DNA from: Paenibacillus thalictri
GTDB lineage: Bacteria > Bacillota > Bacilli > Paenibacillales > NBRC-103111
NCBI RefSeq assembly: GCF_004307995.1
Contig: NZ_SIRE01000030.1
Location: 1 to 64,000, forward strand
Length of the DNA: 64,000 nucleotides
Direction: 5' to 3'
A program made the position numbers and the translations under genes. Positions 52,096 to 61,132 of the stretch are shown one piece after another. Every line of letters starts with the position of its first letter. The first letter of the stretch is position 1. Under the pieces are notes generated by a model. The model did not search any database. It was not told the origin of the DNA and saw nothing but the letters and a program-made list of their open reading frames with translations.

Positions 52096-52863
52096 ATGAA
52101 CAGTGTAAAAAGAAATCGTATAGGGAAAACTATCGTAGGTGTGACTTTAAGTCTTTCGATCGCTTTTTCGGGCAGCATGCTGGTGGCGCCTGGCTCGGTG
52201 CATGCAGCTGCAGCAGTTTCGGATTCATCAACTTCGTCCACGGCAAGTAAAATTATTGCCAAAGGCAAGCAGTATCTGGGCGTTCGTTATGAGTTCGGCG
52301 CTGAATCGGGACAAACCCGTTCATTTGATTGTTCTTCATTTACTCAATATATATACGGCAAATTTGGTATTGATCTTCCGAGATCTTCACGCGAACAAGC
52401 GAAAGTCGGCACCAAAGTCAGCAAAAGTCAATTGAAACCTGGCGATCTGATCTTCACCGATACGGACCGTGACGGCAAAATCAATCACGTCTCGATTTAT
52501 ATGGGCAACGATAAGCTGCTTCACACTTATAAAGTGGGAGTTGGCGTCACGATTTCCAATTTTAAAGGAAGCACCTGGGACGATACGTTCGTAACGGCCC
52601 GCCGTGTAATCCCAAGCAATGGACAAGCGGATAACGGTAGCTCGAACAATGGATCCGGCAGCGGCCAATCGGGCAACGATAACGGTTCCTCCGGCAACGG
52701 GAATGGCAATGGAAACAGCAATGACAGTGGCAACGGAAATAACGGTGGAAACGGGTTCGGCTGGGGAGACAGCACATGGGGCCAAGGTGATGATAACGGC
52801 AACCAAGCAGGTTCCGGTAATGATTATGACTGGTTCGGCAACTTATTCAGAGGTTTTTATTAA
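52096..52863 (+). CDS. NlpC/P60 cell-wall hydrolase
   Basis: This 255-residue secreted enzyme has a signal peptide (cut near VHA, about 37), an NlpC/P60 domain (about 50-175) with catalytic Cys79 in RSFDCSSFTQYIYG and His131 in KINHVSIYMG, and a long Asn/Gly/Ser-rich low-complexity tail ending in DYDWFGNLFRGFY. It probably cuts the peptide stems of peptidoglycan. There is no SH3 or LysM domain, so the Asn/Gly tail may serve as wall spacer. AAGGAGG lies before the ATG. Confidence 0.93.
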   Translation: MNSVKRNRIGKTIVGVTLSLSIAFSGSMLVAPGSVHAAAAVSDSSTSSTASKIIAKGKQYLGVRYEFGAESGQTRSFDCSSFTQYIYGKFGIDLPRSSREQAKVGTKVSKSQLKPGDLIFTDTDRDGKINHVSIYMGNDKLLHTYKVGVGVTISNFKGSTWDDTFVTARRVIPSNGQADNGSSNNGSGSGQSGNDNGSSGNGNGNGNSNDSGNGNNGGNGFGWGDSTWGQGDDNGNQAGSGNDYDWFGNLFRGFY

Positions 52864-52890
52864 TAGTTTAAGTTTGGCGTAAGACAAAGC

Positions 52891-52925
52891 GGGGCCTTCC
52901 GGAATACGGAGGGCTCTTTTTCTTG
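52891..52925 (+). terminator. Terminator of the NlpC/P60 gene
   Basis: GGCCTTCCG pairs with CGGAGGGCT, allowing wobble pairs, followed by CTTTTTCTT. Confidence 0.75.
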
Positions 52926-53027
52926 CGGCAAAGCGGCTTGCCGAATGAGGGTGAAAGCAATGTTCTGACCGCCGCAGGATGGACCGCAGCGGTCAGTCAT
53001 CGTTCGCGTGCAACCATTGGGCAGTAA

Positions 53028-53510
53028 TTACAGTCTCATCCCCATCCGGCTCTTGTAGCGTGTAATCAGCACTTGGCAATCTACGCTCATAATCCCTTGC
53101 AACGTATACAGCTTCTCCTTCAAAAATAACTCCATCTCCTGGTTGTTCTGAAATAAGCCGTGCATGTGCAGTTTGCTGGGCCCGGTCATATGATACAAGC
53201 TTGTAATGCCGGGTTGGTCCGATAAGGCGCCGGCCACCTGCTGCAAATATTGAGGCTCCACTTCAACGTTAAAAAAAGCGGAAACGGTAATGCCAATTTT
53301 GTCAGGATTGATGACAGCGGTAAACCGCTCAATAACTCCTTCTTCGATCAAAGCATTGATTCTCGCCTGTACGGCAACCCTCGAAAGTCCGATTTCTTTC
53401 GCCAGGTCAGTATAGGAAATCCGGCCATTGGAAAGGAGTACGGCGAGGATTTTGCGATCCATCCCATCGATATACGTATCGGGTAGCTCAAATGTCATAT
53501 TTTCTTTCAT
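53028..53510 (-). CDS. Lrp/AsnC-family regulator divergent from a gamma-glutamyltransferase
   Basis: This 160-residue protein is a close paralogue of the regulator at 41257-41739. It has the same helix-turn-helix (ISYTDLAKEIGLSRVAVQARINALIEEGVIER) and an almost identical RAM domain (TSLYHMTGPSKLHMHGLF). It faces a YwrD-like gamma-glutamyltransferase and likely controls it, sensing an amino acid or the enzyme's product. Confidence 0.92.
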   Translation of the reverse strand: MKENMTFELPDTYIDGMDRKILAVLLSNGRISYTDLAKEIGLSRVAVQARINALIEEGVIERFTAVINPDKIGITVSAFFNVEVEPQYLQQVAGALSDQPGITSLYHMTGPSKLHMHGLFQNNQEMELFLKEKLYTLQGIMSVDCQVLITRYKSRMGMRL

Positions 53511-53595
53511 AATTTCACCTTCCTCAAAGGGTCTTCATATCAAGAGATAGAGTCAATTGATTTATAAACGAGGGTAAAAATTAACCTTATGTATA

Positions 53596-53696
53596 AATAT
53601 AGAGCGATTTTCATGCTTTTTCAACAAAAAACTATAAAAAAATGCTGCGAAACCATATTTTTTTAAGTTGAAACATACTGAAAATGTGTGTTATGT
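53596..53696. promoter_or_regulatory. Divergent promoters of the second Lrp gene and the gamma-glutamyltransferase
   Basis: On the minus strand TTGAAA (53619-53624)-N17-TATATT (53596-53601) matches the first Lrp promoter in both boxes and in the ATACATAA that follows. On the plus strand TTGAAA (53668-53673)-N17-TTATGT (53691-53696) is a weaker candidate for the transferase gene. Confidence 0.65.
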
Positions 53697-53730
53697 TAGT
53701 TGACAATTAATTGGGGAGAGAAGGGGAACT

Positions 53731-55323
53731 ATGGCGCAAAAAAATCGTTCTGCAATAGGGACTCAAGCAATGGTTGTCAGCCCGCACCGGCTTGCTACGG
53801 CGGCAGGCGCCCGAATATTGGAAAGAGGGGGAAATGCGTTTGATGCGGCGGTTGCCGTCAGCAGTTGTCTGGCTGTTGTGTATCCGCATATGACGGGGAT
53901 GGGCGGCGATTCCTTCTGGATGACATACCACACCGATGAAAAGGAGATCCGGGGTTACAACGGCAGCGGCCGCTCGGGATATAAAGCCGACTTGCAGGCT
54001 TTCGCCGGACTGGCGTCGATTCCAACCCGCGGCCCGCTTAGCGCGGTTACGGTTCCGGGGATGGTGGATGCTTGGGCGGCCGTTCTTGGCGAATACGGCA
54101 GATTGCCGTTTGGCGATGTGCTGCAGCCTGCAATTGATTACGCCGCCGGCGGATTTCCGTTATCCTGCGATCAATATGAGAATACGCGGCTTCATGCCGA
54201 GATGTTAAGCCGATCGCCCGTCACTTCCCGCGTATATCTGCCTCAAGGCGCCGTGCCCAAGGCCGGCAGCCGGTTTGTGCAGCGGGAGCTCGCCGGCTCG
54301 CTGCGGGAAATTGCGGCGAATGGACGGGACGCTTTCTATAAAGGGGCGCTGGCCGCTGAGATCACCGGTTTTCTCCGGCAACAAGGGGGACTGCTGACTG
54401 CCGACGATTTTGCGGACCATCGGGGGGATTGGGTGACCCCACTGTCTTCCGGGTACCGCGGCTGCGACGTGTTTCAGATGCCGCCCAACTCGCAAGGTTT
54501 TGTCGGGTTGATGGCGCTTAATATCTTGGAACGGTTTGACTTCAGCGCGGTGGAGCACGGATCCAAGGAATATTATCATCTGCTGATCGAAGCGTTGAAG
54601 TTGGGTTTCTCCGACCGCAACGAAGTGCTGACCGATCCTGAATTTTCGCAGATTCCGTTGGATCGTCTGCTGAGCAAACGTTATGCGGCGGAACTGGCGC
54701 AAACGATCCAACCCGGGCGGACCGCAGGGGAACCGGCGGGGCAGGCGATGGGCAGCGATACCGCTTACGCTGCGGTAACGGATAAGGATGGCAATGCCGT
54801 CTCGTTTATCCAAAGTTTATATTTTGAATTCGGCTCGGGGGTCGCTGCCGGTGAAACGGGAATATTGCTGCAAAACCGCGGCTCGTTTTTTTCGCTTGAT
54901 CCGAATCATGTCAATACGTTGAAGCCGCGCAAACGTACGTTTCATACGCTAATGCCTGCAATGGCCTGCCGGGAGGGGAAGCCGTTTTTATTATACGGAA
55001 CACAAGGCGGGGAAGGGCAACCCCAGACGCAGACGGCGATTTTTACCCGCATGTTTGATTATGGCATGGATCCGCAGCAGGCTGTTGATGAGCCGCGTTT
55101 TGTATGGGGGAGAACGTGGGGAGAGCCTACTCAAGAACTGAAGCTGGAATCGCGTATTGCCGAAAGTACGGCCAAATGGCTTGCCGAAGCGGGCCATACG
55201 GTACGTGTCGTAGGTGACTTCGACGGTGTTATGGGGCATGCGCATGCGATCAAGATGACGGAGGACGGCAATCTCCAAGGCGGGGCCGATCCGCGCAGCG
55301 ACGGCGCTGCAATAGGCTGGTAA
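53731..55323 (+). CDS. Gamma-glutamyltransferase-family Ntn hydrolase (YwrD/HpxW type)
   Basis: This 530-residue protein is a single-chain precursor that should cleave itself before Thr344 (GSDTAYAAVTDKDGNAVS) to give two subunits. PHMTGMGGDSFW and the C-terminal GTQGGEGQPQTQTAIF are family marks. Unlike secreted gamma-glutamyltranspeptidases it has no signal peptide, resembling Bacillus YwrD and the oxamate amidohydrolase HpxW of purine catabolism. It may therefore hydrolyse a small amide rather than glutathione. It is divergent from an Lrp regulator and upstream of an amide-catabolic gene cluster. GGGGAGAGAAGGGG precedes the ATG. Confidence 0.88.
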   Translation: MAQKNRSAIGTQAMVVSPHRLATAAGARILERGGNAFDAAVAVSSCLAVVYPHMTGMGGDSFWMTYHTDEKEIRGYNGSGRSGYKADLQAFAGLASIPTRGPLSAVTVPGMVDAWAAVLGEYGRLPFGDVLQPAIDYAAGGFPLSCDQYENTRLHAEMLSRSPVTSRVYLPQGAVPKAGSRFVQRELAGSLREIAANGRDAFYKGALAAEITGFLRQQGGLLTADDFADHRGDWVTPLSSGYRGCDVFQMPPNSQGFVGLMALNILERFDFSAVEHGSKEYYHLLIEALKLGFSDRNEVLTDPEFSQIPLDRLLSKRYAAELAQTIQPGRTAGEPAGQAMGSDTAYAAVTDKDGNAVSFIQSLYFEFGSGVAAGETGILLQNRGSFFSLDPNHVNTLKPRKRTFHTLMPAMACREGKPFLLYGTQGGEGQPQTQTAIFTRMFDYGMDPQQAVDEPRFVWGRTWGEPTQELKLESRIAESTAKWLAEAGHTVRVVGDFDGVMGHAHAIKMTEDGNLQGGADPRSDGAAIGW

Positions 55324-55344
55324 ACCGGGAAGATTCGAATAGAA

Positions 55345-55384
55345 GAGCTCGTCCGCTGTTTAGTGCGGGAGGGTTCTTTTTTTG
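55345..55384 (+). terminator. Terminator after the gamma-glutamyltransferase gene
   Basis: A CCGC-loop-GCGG stem with flanking pairs is followed by a run of seven or more T. It separates the gene from the catabolic operon. Confidence 0.6.
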
Positions 55385-55426
55385 TTGAAATCTAATGAAA
55401 GCGCTGCTATGAAAAAAGTTTCATTT

Positions 55427-55481
55427 ATGTTATATAATCTAACATATATGTATTGACATCGATGTTTTTGGTATATATAAT
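55427..55481 (+). promoter_or_regulatory. Consensus promoter with palindromic operator upstream of the catabolic operon
   Basis: TTGACA (55453-55458)-N17-TATAAT (55476-55481) is a perfect sigma-A promoter. The operator ATGTTA-N7-TAACAT (55427-55445) lies just before the -35. A cre-like ATGAAAGCGCT is found at about 55394-55404. Confidence 0.75.
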
Positions 55482-55502
55482 GACATTAACCTAACGGACG
55501 AA

Positions 55503-55640
55503 ATGAATGAAATAAAAGAGAAAATCATTCGTATTGACGTGGAGATGAAGTTGAAAACAGTCGAAATGATAGGTTTTCAGCGAAAATTGATTAGGATGTC
55601 CCGGTTGTTGTCTGCCGGAAGCATGATAAGATCGTTTTAA
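55503..55640 (+). CDS. Small ORF in the operon leader (45 codons), doubtful
   Basis: This frame begins 21 bases after the consensus promoter and encodes a basic 45-residue peptide starting MNEIKEKIIRIDVEMKLKTV. The ribosome site is weak. No family is recognised. It could be a leader peptide or chance. Confidence 0.25.
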   Translation: MNEIKEKIIRIDVEMKLKTVEMIGFQRKLIRMSRLLSAGSMIRSF

Positions 55641-55652
55641 AGAACTAATTTA

Positions 55653-55671
55653 ATGTTAGTTTATATAACAT
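55653..55671 (+). promoter_or_regulatory. Second ATGTTA-N7-TAACAT operator
   Basis: ATGTTA (55653-55658) and TAACAT (55666-55671) repeat the palindrome found at 55427, with the same 7-base spacing, 62 bases before the CocE-type gene start. Two such sites 226 bp apart allow looping by one regulator. Confidence 0.7.
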
Positions 55672-55733
55672 AAATAAAACTTTAGACTTAATTTTAAATC
55701 GACAGATGATGTTTGCCATGCTAGGGGGTGCCT

Positions 55734-57431
55734 GTGTTGACCGCTGTACGACGATTTGGAGATGTGCTGCTGGAAGAAAATCAACCTTGTGTCATGAGGG
55801 ATGGAATTACCTTATATGCAGATATATATCGGCCCGATAAACCCGGACGTTATCCGGTGCTGCTGATGCGCCAGCCTTACGGCAAAAAAATCGCCTCTAC
55901 GATTACTTACGCTCATCCGTTATGGTATGCCCGGCAAGATTATGTCGTCATCATTCAGGATGTTCGCGGCAGAGGCGTATCGGAGGGGGAATTCGAGCCG
56001 TTTATTCGGGAAAAAGAAGACGGGTTTGATACGGTTGAATGGGCGGCAGGCCTCAGCTGCTCGGACGGTCAGGTGGGAATGTACGGATTCTCCTACCAAG
56101 GATTTACCCAATGGGCGGCAGCTGCAGCGGCTCCCCCGCACTTGAAGGCGATCATTCCGGCTATGTGCGGAGCGGATTTGTACCAGGGGATGTTTTACCC
56201 CCATGGCCGCTTGGCTCTTGCGGAGCACCTGCCTTGGGCATTTCAATTAGCGCGTGATACTGCGAGGAGAAAAGGGGACGAAGCGGCCGAAGCTTTCTGT
56301 ACGCTGGTCAGAAACAAAACGCCCGACGAGCTGATCTTCAGAATGCCGGTAGGCGATGAACATCCGATATTGACCTCTTATTTCCCGGAGTTTTACGAAT
56401 GGTGCAGCCATACCGAATACGACGGATATTGGAAGGAACGAAACCTGCTGCCGGAGCTTACGCATAGCAAAGTTCCCGCGCTGCATCTCGGCGGGTGGTA
56501 CGATTGTTTCGTCCAAGGGACGCTGCAAAGCTACGAGACGCTGCGCCAGATTCCCGGCCGGTATGACCGGCTGATGATCGGCCCTTGGAGCCACATTCCA
56601 TGGGGACGTCACACCGGAGGCGTCGACCACGGGCCGGAGAGCGACGGAAACGTTCATCGGCTGCACATTCAATGGTTCGACTATTGGCTTAAGGGCAAAC
56701 GTGAGACCGAATGGCTGGCTGAACCGAAAATCACTTACTTTGAGCTCGGAAGCCGCCGTTGGAACAAGCTGGAAGAAGGTTCCCCCTTCCAAGGAGCGGG
56801 CGATGCGGCCTGCCGATATGTGCTCGGCGGCACGGGGGTGCCGGCCAACGGAGCTTCAGGCGGCGGGCGCTTGCGGCCGGAAGGCGTAAGCGAACCCGAC
56901 GACATCGTGGATGTGTTCGTCTACGACGCCAGATTGCCGATGCCGCTCGAATCGTATTTGCCATTTGATCGCAGAGGGGTTCAGGACAGATATGAAATCC
57001 TCCATTATACAAGCGAAATCTTCGAGCAGCCGGTCAGCATGTTTGGCAGCCCCAAGCTGCGGGTTCAAGTTCAGACGGTATCGGGTGCCACTGATCTCGT
57101 CGCGATTCTAAGCGAAGTCGGGCCGGACGGATCCTCGCGGATGCTTTCGATCGGCAGAGCGGAAGTACACGAGACCGACGAAACGGAGGGCTGGGCGACG
57201 ATCGAGATGGAGCTGCTGTCGCTGGGCGTGCAGATTCAACCGGGCAGCGCCCTTCGATTGGAGCTAACCGGCAGTGCATTTCCGCTTTTTGTGCGGCATC
57301 CGAATGGGATATCGTCAGCGGACATTCACAAGGTCGGAAACAAAAGTCTGAATATTGCGACAGTCGCTGTGAAAAGTATGCCGGAGATGCCTTCGGTTCT
57401 GGAACTTCCGATTTTATGCACCGGTCAATGA
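55734..57431 (+). CDS. CocE/NonD-family serine hydrolase
   Basis: This protein of about 565 residues has an alpha/beta-hydrolase domain with GFSYQG (catalytic Ser about 120), an Asp in HLGGWYDCFVQGTLQSYE and a His in IGPWSHIPWGRH, followed by a C-terminal jelly-roll domain (from about 385), as in cocaine esterase and X-Pro dipeptidyl peptidases. No export signal is seen. The start is probably GTG 55734 or TTG 55737 after AGGGGG; GTG 55728 overlaps the ribosome site. It opens the catabolic cluster and may cleave an ester, amide or acyl-imine bond. Confidence 0.88.
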   Translation: MLTAVRRFGDVLLEENQPCVMRDGITLYADIYRPDKPGRYPVLLMRQPYGKKIASTITYAHPLWYARQDYVVIIQDVRGRGVSEGEFEPFIREKEDGFDTVEWAAGLSCSDGQVGMYGFSYQGFTQWAAAAAAPPHLKAIIPAMCGADLYQGMFYPHGRLALAEHLPWAFQLARDTARRKGDEAAEAFCTLVRNKTPDELIFRMPVGDEHPILTSYFPEFYEWCSHTEYDGYWKERNLLPELTHSKVPALHLGGWYDCFVQGTLQSYETLRQIPGRYDRLMIGPWSHIPWGRHTGGVDHGPESDGNVHRLHIQWFDYWLKGKRETEWLAEPKITYFELGSRRWNKLEEGSPFQGAGDAACRYVLGGTGVPANGASGGGRLRPEGVSEPDDIVDVFVYDARLPMPLESYLPFDRRGVQDRYEILHYTSEIFEQPVSMFGSPKLRVQVQTVSGATDLVAILSEVGPDGSSRMLSIGRAEVHETDETEGWATIEMELLSLGVQIQPGSALRLELTGSAFPLFVRHPNGISSADIHKVGNKSLNIATVAVKSMPEMPSVLELPILCTGQ

Positions 57432-57480
57432 TGGTTTGCACATAGCAATATGAAAAATGAAAAGGGAAGAGTGATATATC

Positions 57481-58305
57481 ATGATGGGACGATATCAAGG
57501 AAAAGCGTGGGACCGGCATTTTTTACCGCGGTTGAGCAAAAAGGAAGTTGAGGCGATTCCCAAAGATCAGGCGGTCGTCGTGCTTCCGGTCGGGGCGATG
57601 GAGCAGCATGGTCCGCATTTGCCGGTGTTCACCGATACGCTGATCGGCGAAAGCTATATGACTTATGCGTTTGAATATTTGCCGGATGATGCGCCGATCT
57701 GGCTGCTGCCGCCGCTGCCGTACGGCAAAAGCAATGAGCATCTCGGGCACTTCGGCACAGTATCGCTGTCTGCGACGACATTGATGAGCGTACTGCTCGA
57801 TATAGCGCGCAGCTTGAAGATAAGCGGGTTCCGCAAGCTGGTGCTGACCAACACGCACGGCGGCAACGCCGATCTGCTGAATATGATGGGACGCGAAATT
57901 CGCGTCGAAACCGGGCTTGAGGTATACCGGCTTGATCCCGGCGGTTTGGGTCAGGCGCAGGCGTTTTTTGATCCGGAGGAAATTCGCACCGACATTCATG
58001 GCGGGGCGGTGGAAACGTCGCTGGTGCTTGCGGCTGTGAAGCATTGGGTGCACCTGGACGTTGCATCGGATGAAATTCCGCATTTTCCGGCCTCGCCATA
58101 TCTGGATCTTAAAAAGAAAGCATTCGCCTGGGTGATTGATGATTTGTCCGCATCCGGCACGTCGGGCAACGCCAAGCTGGCGTCGGAGGAAAAAGGCAAA
58201 GGCATGCTGGAGGCCGGAGGCAAGCTGATCGCCCAAGGGCTGATGGAAATCGCCGGCTTTGATCTTCGCAGCATCAGACAAGAACTGGAAAAGGCATATA
58301 AATAA
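57481..58305 (+). CDS. Creatininase-family amidohydrolase
   Basis: This 274-residue protein has the metal-binding core of creatininases: VVVLPVGAMEQHGPHLPVFTDT (Glu and His ligands), NEHLGHFGTVSL, TNTHGGNADLL and IHGGAVETSLVL. Family members open cyclic amides (creatinine) or remove formyl groups in riboflavin-type pathways. Its place between a CocE hydrolase and an FAD oxidase suggests a cyclic amide or formamide step. ATG at 57481 or 57484 follows GGAAGAG. Confidence 0.88.
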   Translation: MMGRYQGKAWDRHFLPRLSKKEVEAIPKDQAVVVLPVGAMEQHGPHLPVFTDTLIGESYMTYAFEYLPDDAPIWLLPPLPYGKSNEHLGHFGTVSLSATTLMSVLLDIARSLKISGFRKLVLTNTHGGNADLLNMMGREIRVETGLEVYRLDPGGLGQAQAFFDPEEIRTDIHGGAVETSLVLAAVKHWVHLDVASDEIPHFPASPYLDLKKKAFAWVIDDLSASGTSGNAKLASEEKGKGMLEAGGKLIAQGLMEIAGFDLRSIRQELEKAYK

Positions 58306-58353
58306 ACGGCATTTTAGGCGTAAGTTCAATCGGATAAAAGGAGAGTGGCCCGG

Positions 58354-59679
58354 ATGAGCACATGGCTTGGGGAAATGGAATCGTTGATCGGTGAGCGTTT
58401 TATTACATCGGAAGCCGAGAGGGAAAAGCTGTCCAAAGATTATTTCTGGTACTCTCCGGTGCTTGACCGCAAGCTCAAGGACAAGGTGGCCGACGGCATA
58501 GCGGCTGTCAAAAGCGAAGAGGATGTCAGAGCCGTGCTTGCTTTTGCCTATAAAAATAATGTGCCGGTCACGGCGCGTGGGGCGGGGACCGGGAATTACG
58601 GGCAGGCGGTTCCGCTGGAGAAGGGCATTGTGCTTGATTTAAGCGGACTCGACACGATACTTGAAATCGGCGACGGCTACGCCCGCGTGCAAGCCGGAGT
58701 CAAGCTGGGGACGATCGAAAAGACGGCGCGGGCGCAAGGCCAGGAGCTGCGGATTTATCCGAGCACCTATATGGTAGCTACTGCCGGAGGGTTTGTCTGC
58801 GGCGGCTCGGGGGGCATCGGTTCGATTACGTGGGGCACCTTGTGGGACGGCAATGTGCTCGAAGCGACGGTGTACACATTGGAAGATCAGCCGCGGAAGC
58901 TTGTCATATCCGGCGAGGAATTGGCCCGCTACATTCATAATTACGGCACGACCGGGGTCGTCACCGAGCTGAAAATACCGCTGGCTCCCCGTCAAGACTG
59001 GCTGCAGACGGTATATCACTTCGATACGCTGGAGCAGGCGGCGCGATTTGCCGAAGCGGTCTCCAAGGATGACTCGGTGCTCAAGCGTCTTGTCAGTGTG
59101 ATGGAATGGCCGATTCCCGCTTATTTTACTCCGCTGAAAAAAGTGCTGGAGAAGGATGCGGCGGCGGTGCTGCTGGAAACCGTCGACGGTACGATCCCGG
59201 CGCTGAACGGTTTGGCCGAACCTTTCGGAGGCCGTCTCGGTCACACGATCGAAGCCGCTTCGTATAAGAAGGGCGTCAGTCTCTCCGACTTTACGTGGAA
59301 TCACACGACCTTATGGGGACTGAAAAGCGATCCGACCATCACTTATATTCAAGCCAGCTTTTCCGGGACGGAATATATGGAACAAATCAACACGATCAAG
59401 GAGAAATTCGGCGATGAAGTGATCATTCATCTGGAATGGATGAAAGCTCGCGGGCGCATTGCGCCGGGATCGATCCCGATTATCCGGTTCACGACTGAAG
59501 AGAGACTGAACGAAATCATTCAATTTTTCGAAGCGACCGGCGTGCCGGTTTCAAATCCACATACATGGCTGCTGGATGACGGCGGGAAAGGGCGGGCGGA
59601 TGCGATGCGGCTCAGCAAGATGAGCAACGACCCGCGGAACCTGCTGAATCCCGGTAAAATCAGGCTTCAAGCGCAATAA
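58354..59679 (+). CDS. FAD-linked oxidase (PCMH/GlcD-type flavoprotein)
   Basis: This 441-residue flavoprotein has the FAD-binding PCMH fold: VPVTARGAGTGNYGQAVPLEKGIVLDLSGL and TAGGFVCGGSGGIGSITWGTLWDGNVLEATV, then YIHNYGTTGVVTELKIPL. The C-terminus ends in DPRNLLNPGKI, as in glycolate or D-lactate oxidases. It likely oxidises a hydroxy acid or an N-heterocycle intermediate. The ATG at 58354 follows GGAG. Confidence 0.88.
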   Translation: MSTWLGEMESLIGERFITSEAEREKLSKDYFWYSPVLDRKLKDKVADGIAAVKSEEDVRAVLAFAYKNNVPVTARGAGTGNYGQAVPLEKGIVLDLSGLDTILEIGDGYARVQAGVKLGTIEKTARAQGQELRIYPSTYMVATAGGFVCGGSGGIGSITWGTLWDGNVLEATVYTLEDQPRKLVISGEELARYIHNYGTTGVVTELKIPLAPRQDWLQTVYHFDTLEQAARFAEAVSKDDSVLKRLVSVMEWPIPAYFTPLKKVLEKDAAAVLLETVDGTIPALNGLAEPFGGRLGHTIEAASYKKGVSLSDFTWNHTTLWGLKSDPTITYIQASFSGTEYMEQINTIKEKFGDEVIIHLEWMKARGRIAPGSIPIIRFTTEERLNEIIQFFEATGVPVSNPHTWLLDDGGKGRADAMRLSKMSNDPRNLLNPGKIRLQAQ

Positions 59680-59738
59680 ACAGGCACAAGTAAAATACAA
59701 ACTATGCGTGTATGGTTGGAACAAAGGAGGACGCCCCG

Positions 59739-61043
59739 ATGGAGCTGCATTTCATCAACGCGGCGCTGCCGCTGAAGAGCCCGACCAAGCGGTATGAGCT
59801 GAAAGCGTCAAAAGGCGTCTGGACGTATATCGGCGAACAAGCGGAAGCGGCCGCCGAGCCGGCGCCGAAACGTACGGTGAAGCTGACGGAAGCGGATTTT
59901 ACCGGCGGAGCGGAACCGGTGGTCATCGATTTGGAGGGCAGAATGCTGCTGCCGGGTTTTGCCGATATGCATATGCATCTGGATAAGGCGCATTCCATCG
60001 CCAAGGTAGGAAACCGCTCGGGCACGCTGCTGGAGGCGATTCAGAACTACGGGGGGATGGCGCCGCAGTTCACGAAAGCGGAGATCAAGGAAAGAATCAA
60101 GACCACCGCGCTTGCCGCGTTGTCCCACGGGACGACGTATATCCGGACGCATCTCGATTTTCATCTCGCCTACGGTAAAGAAATTGCTTTTCGCACGATG
60201 GAAGCGGCGCTGGAAGCCCGTGAGGAGCTGAAAGGCAAGGTGCAGGTGCAGTTGTTCCCGATGCTGCCGCGGGGACAGATGGGAGATCAGGAGCTTGCGG
60301 CGGCGGCGGAGCTGATGAAGCTGGGCATGGATGGCTTGGGTGGGGCGCCGCATCTTGGCGAAACGCCGGAGCGGCAGATTGCTCAAGTGTTCGAGCTGGC
60401 GGGCCGGTACGGCAAGCCGATCGACCTGCATGCCGACGAAAGCGACGATCCGGCTCGCCGCACGGTCGTCACGATGGCGAAGCTGACGGCGGAATACGGC
60501 TTCGGCGGCAAGGTGACCGCCGGCCACTTGTGCTCGCTGGCTGCGATGCCGCCGGGCGAAGCGGCGGAGATTATCGGAATGATGGCGGAAGCCGGCGTCG
60601 GAGCGGTCACTTTACCGGCGGCCAACATGTATCTCCAGGGCAGGGACGATACCGGTCCTTTCCGCAGGGGCGTAACGAGGGTGAAGGAGTTGCTGGCCGC
60701 AGGGGTTCCGGTTGCGGCAGCCTCCGACAATATTCAGGACCCGTTTCACCCGTTCGGGCGCGGGGACTTGGTGCAGATCGGCTTGCTGACGGCGTACGCG
60801 GCCCATATGGGCGCAGCGGACGATATGCACACACTGCTGCGGATGATTACCGAAATCCCCGCCGCGCTGATGGGACTTGCGCAATATGGCACCGAAGAAG
60901 GGGCTAAGGCCAACTTTGTCATCGTGGATGCGCAACATGCGGCCCAACTGTTTATTCAAGAATCCCCTTCCCGCTGGGTAGCCGTGCATGGCCGCTGGGT
61001 GAGCGTTTCGGCATTACACCGATGGAACGCTCCGGAAGCTTAA
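59739..61043 (+). CDS. Amidohydrolase, cytosine deaminase-like (CodA type)
   Basis: This 434-residue metal-dependent hydrolase has LLPGFADMHMHLDKAHS (the first metal His pair and Lys), RTHLDF, DLHADESDDPA (His and Glu), GHLCSLAAM and AAASDNIQDPFHPFGRGD (Asp), all positions of the CodA/TRZ family. Members deaminate cytosine, triazines or other N-heterocycles. GGAGG lies 8 bases before the ATG. It sits between the FAD oxidase and the ABC uptake genes. Confidence 0.9.
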   Translation: MELHFINAALPLKSPTKRYELKASKGVWTYIGEQAEAAAEPAPKRTVKLTEADFTGGAEPVVIDLEGRMLLPGFADMHMHLDKAHSIAKVGNRSGTLLEAIQNYGGMAPQFTKAEIKERIKTTALAALSHGTTYIRTHLDFHLAYGKEIAFRTMEAALEAREELKGKVQVQLFPMLPRGQMGDQELAAAAELMKLGMDGLGGAPHLGETPERQIAQVFELAGRYGKPIDLHADESDDPARRTVVTMAKLTAEYGFGGKVTAGHLCSLAAMPPGEAAEIIGMMAEAGVGAVTLPAANMYLQGRDDTGPFRRGVTRVKELLAAGVPVAAASDNIQDPFHPFGRGDLVQIGLLTAYAAHMGAADDMHTLLRMITEIPAALMGLAQYGTEEGAKANFVIVDAQHAAQLFIQESPSRWVAVHGRWVSVSALHRWNAPEA

Positions 61044-61132
61044 GATCAAGGAAAAGGCTTATAGACAAGATCGCGTTGAAGTTAGGCAGTTTGAAATCAT
61101 ATAGAGACAAATTAAAGGGTGGAGGAAACCTT

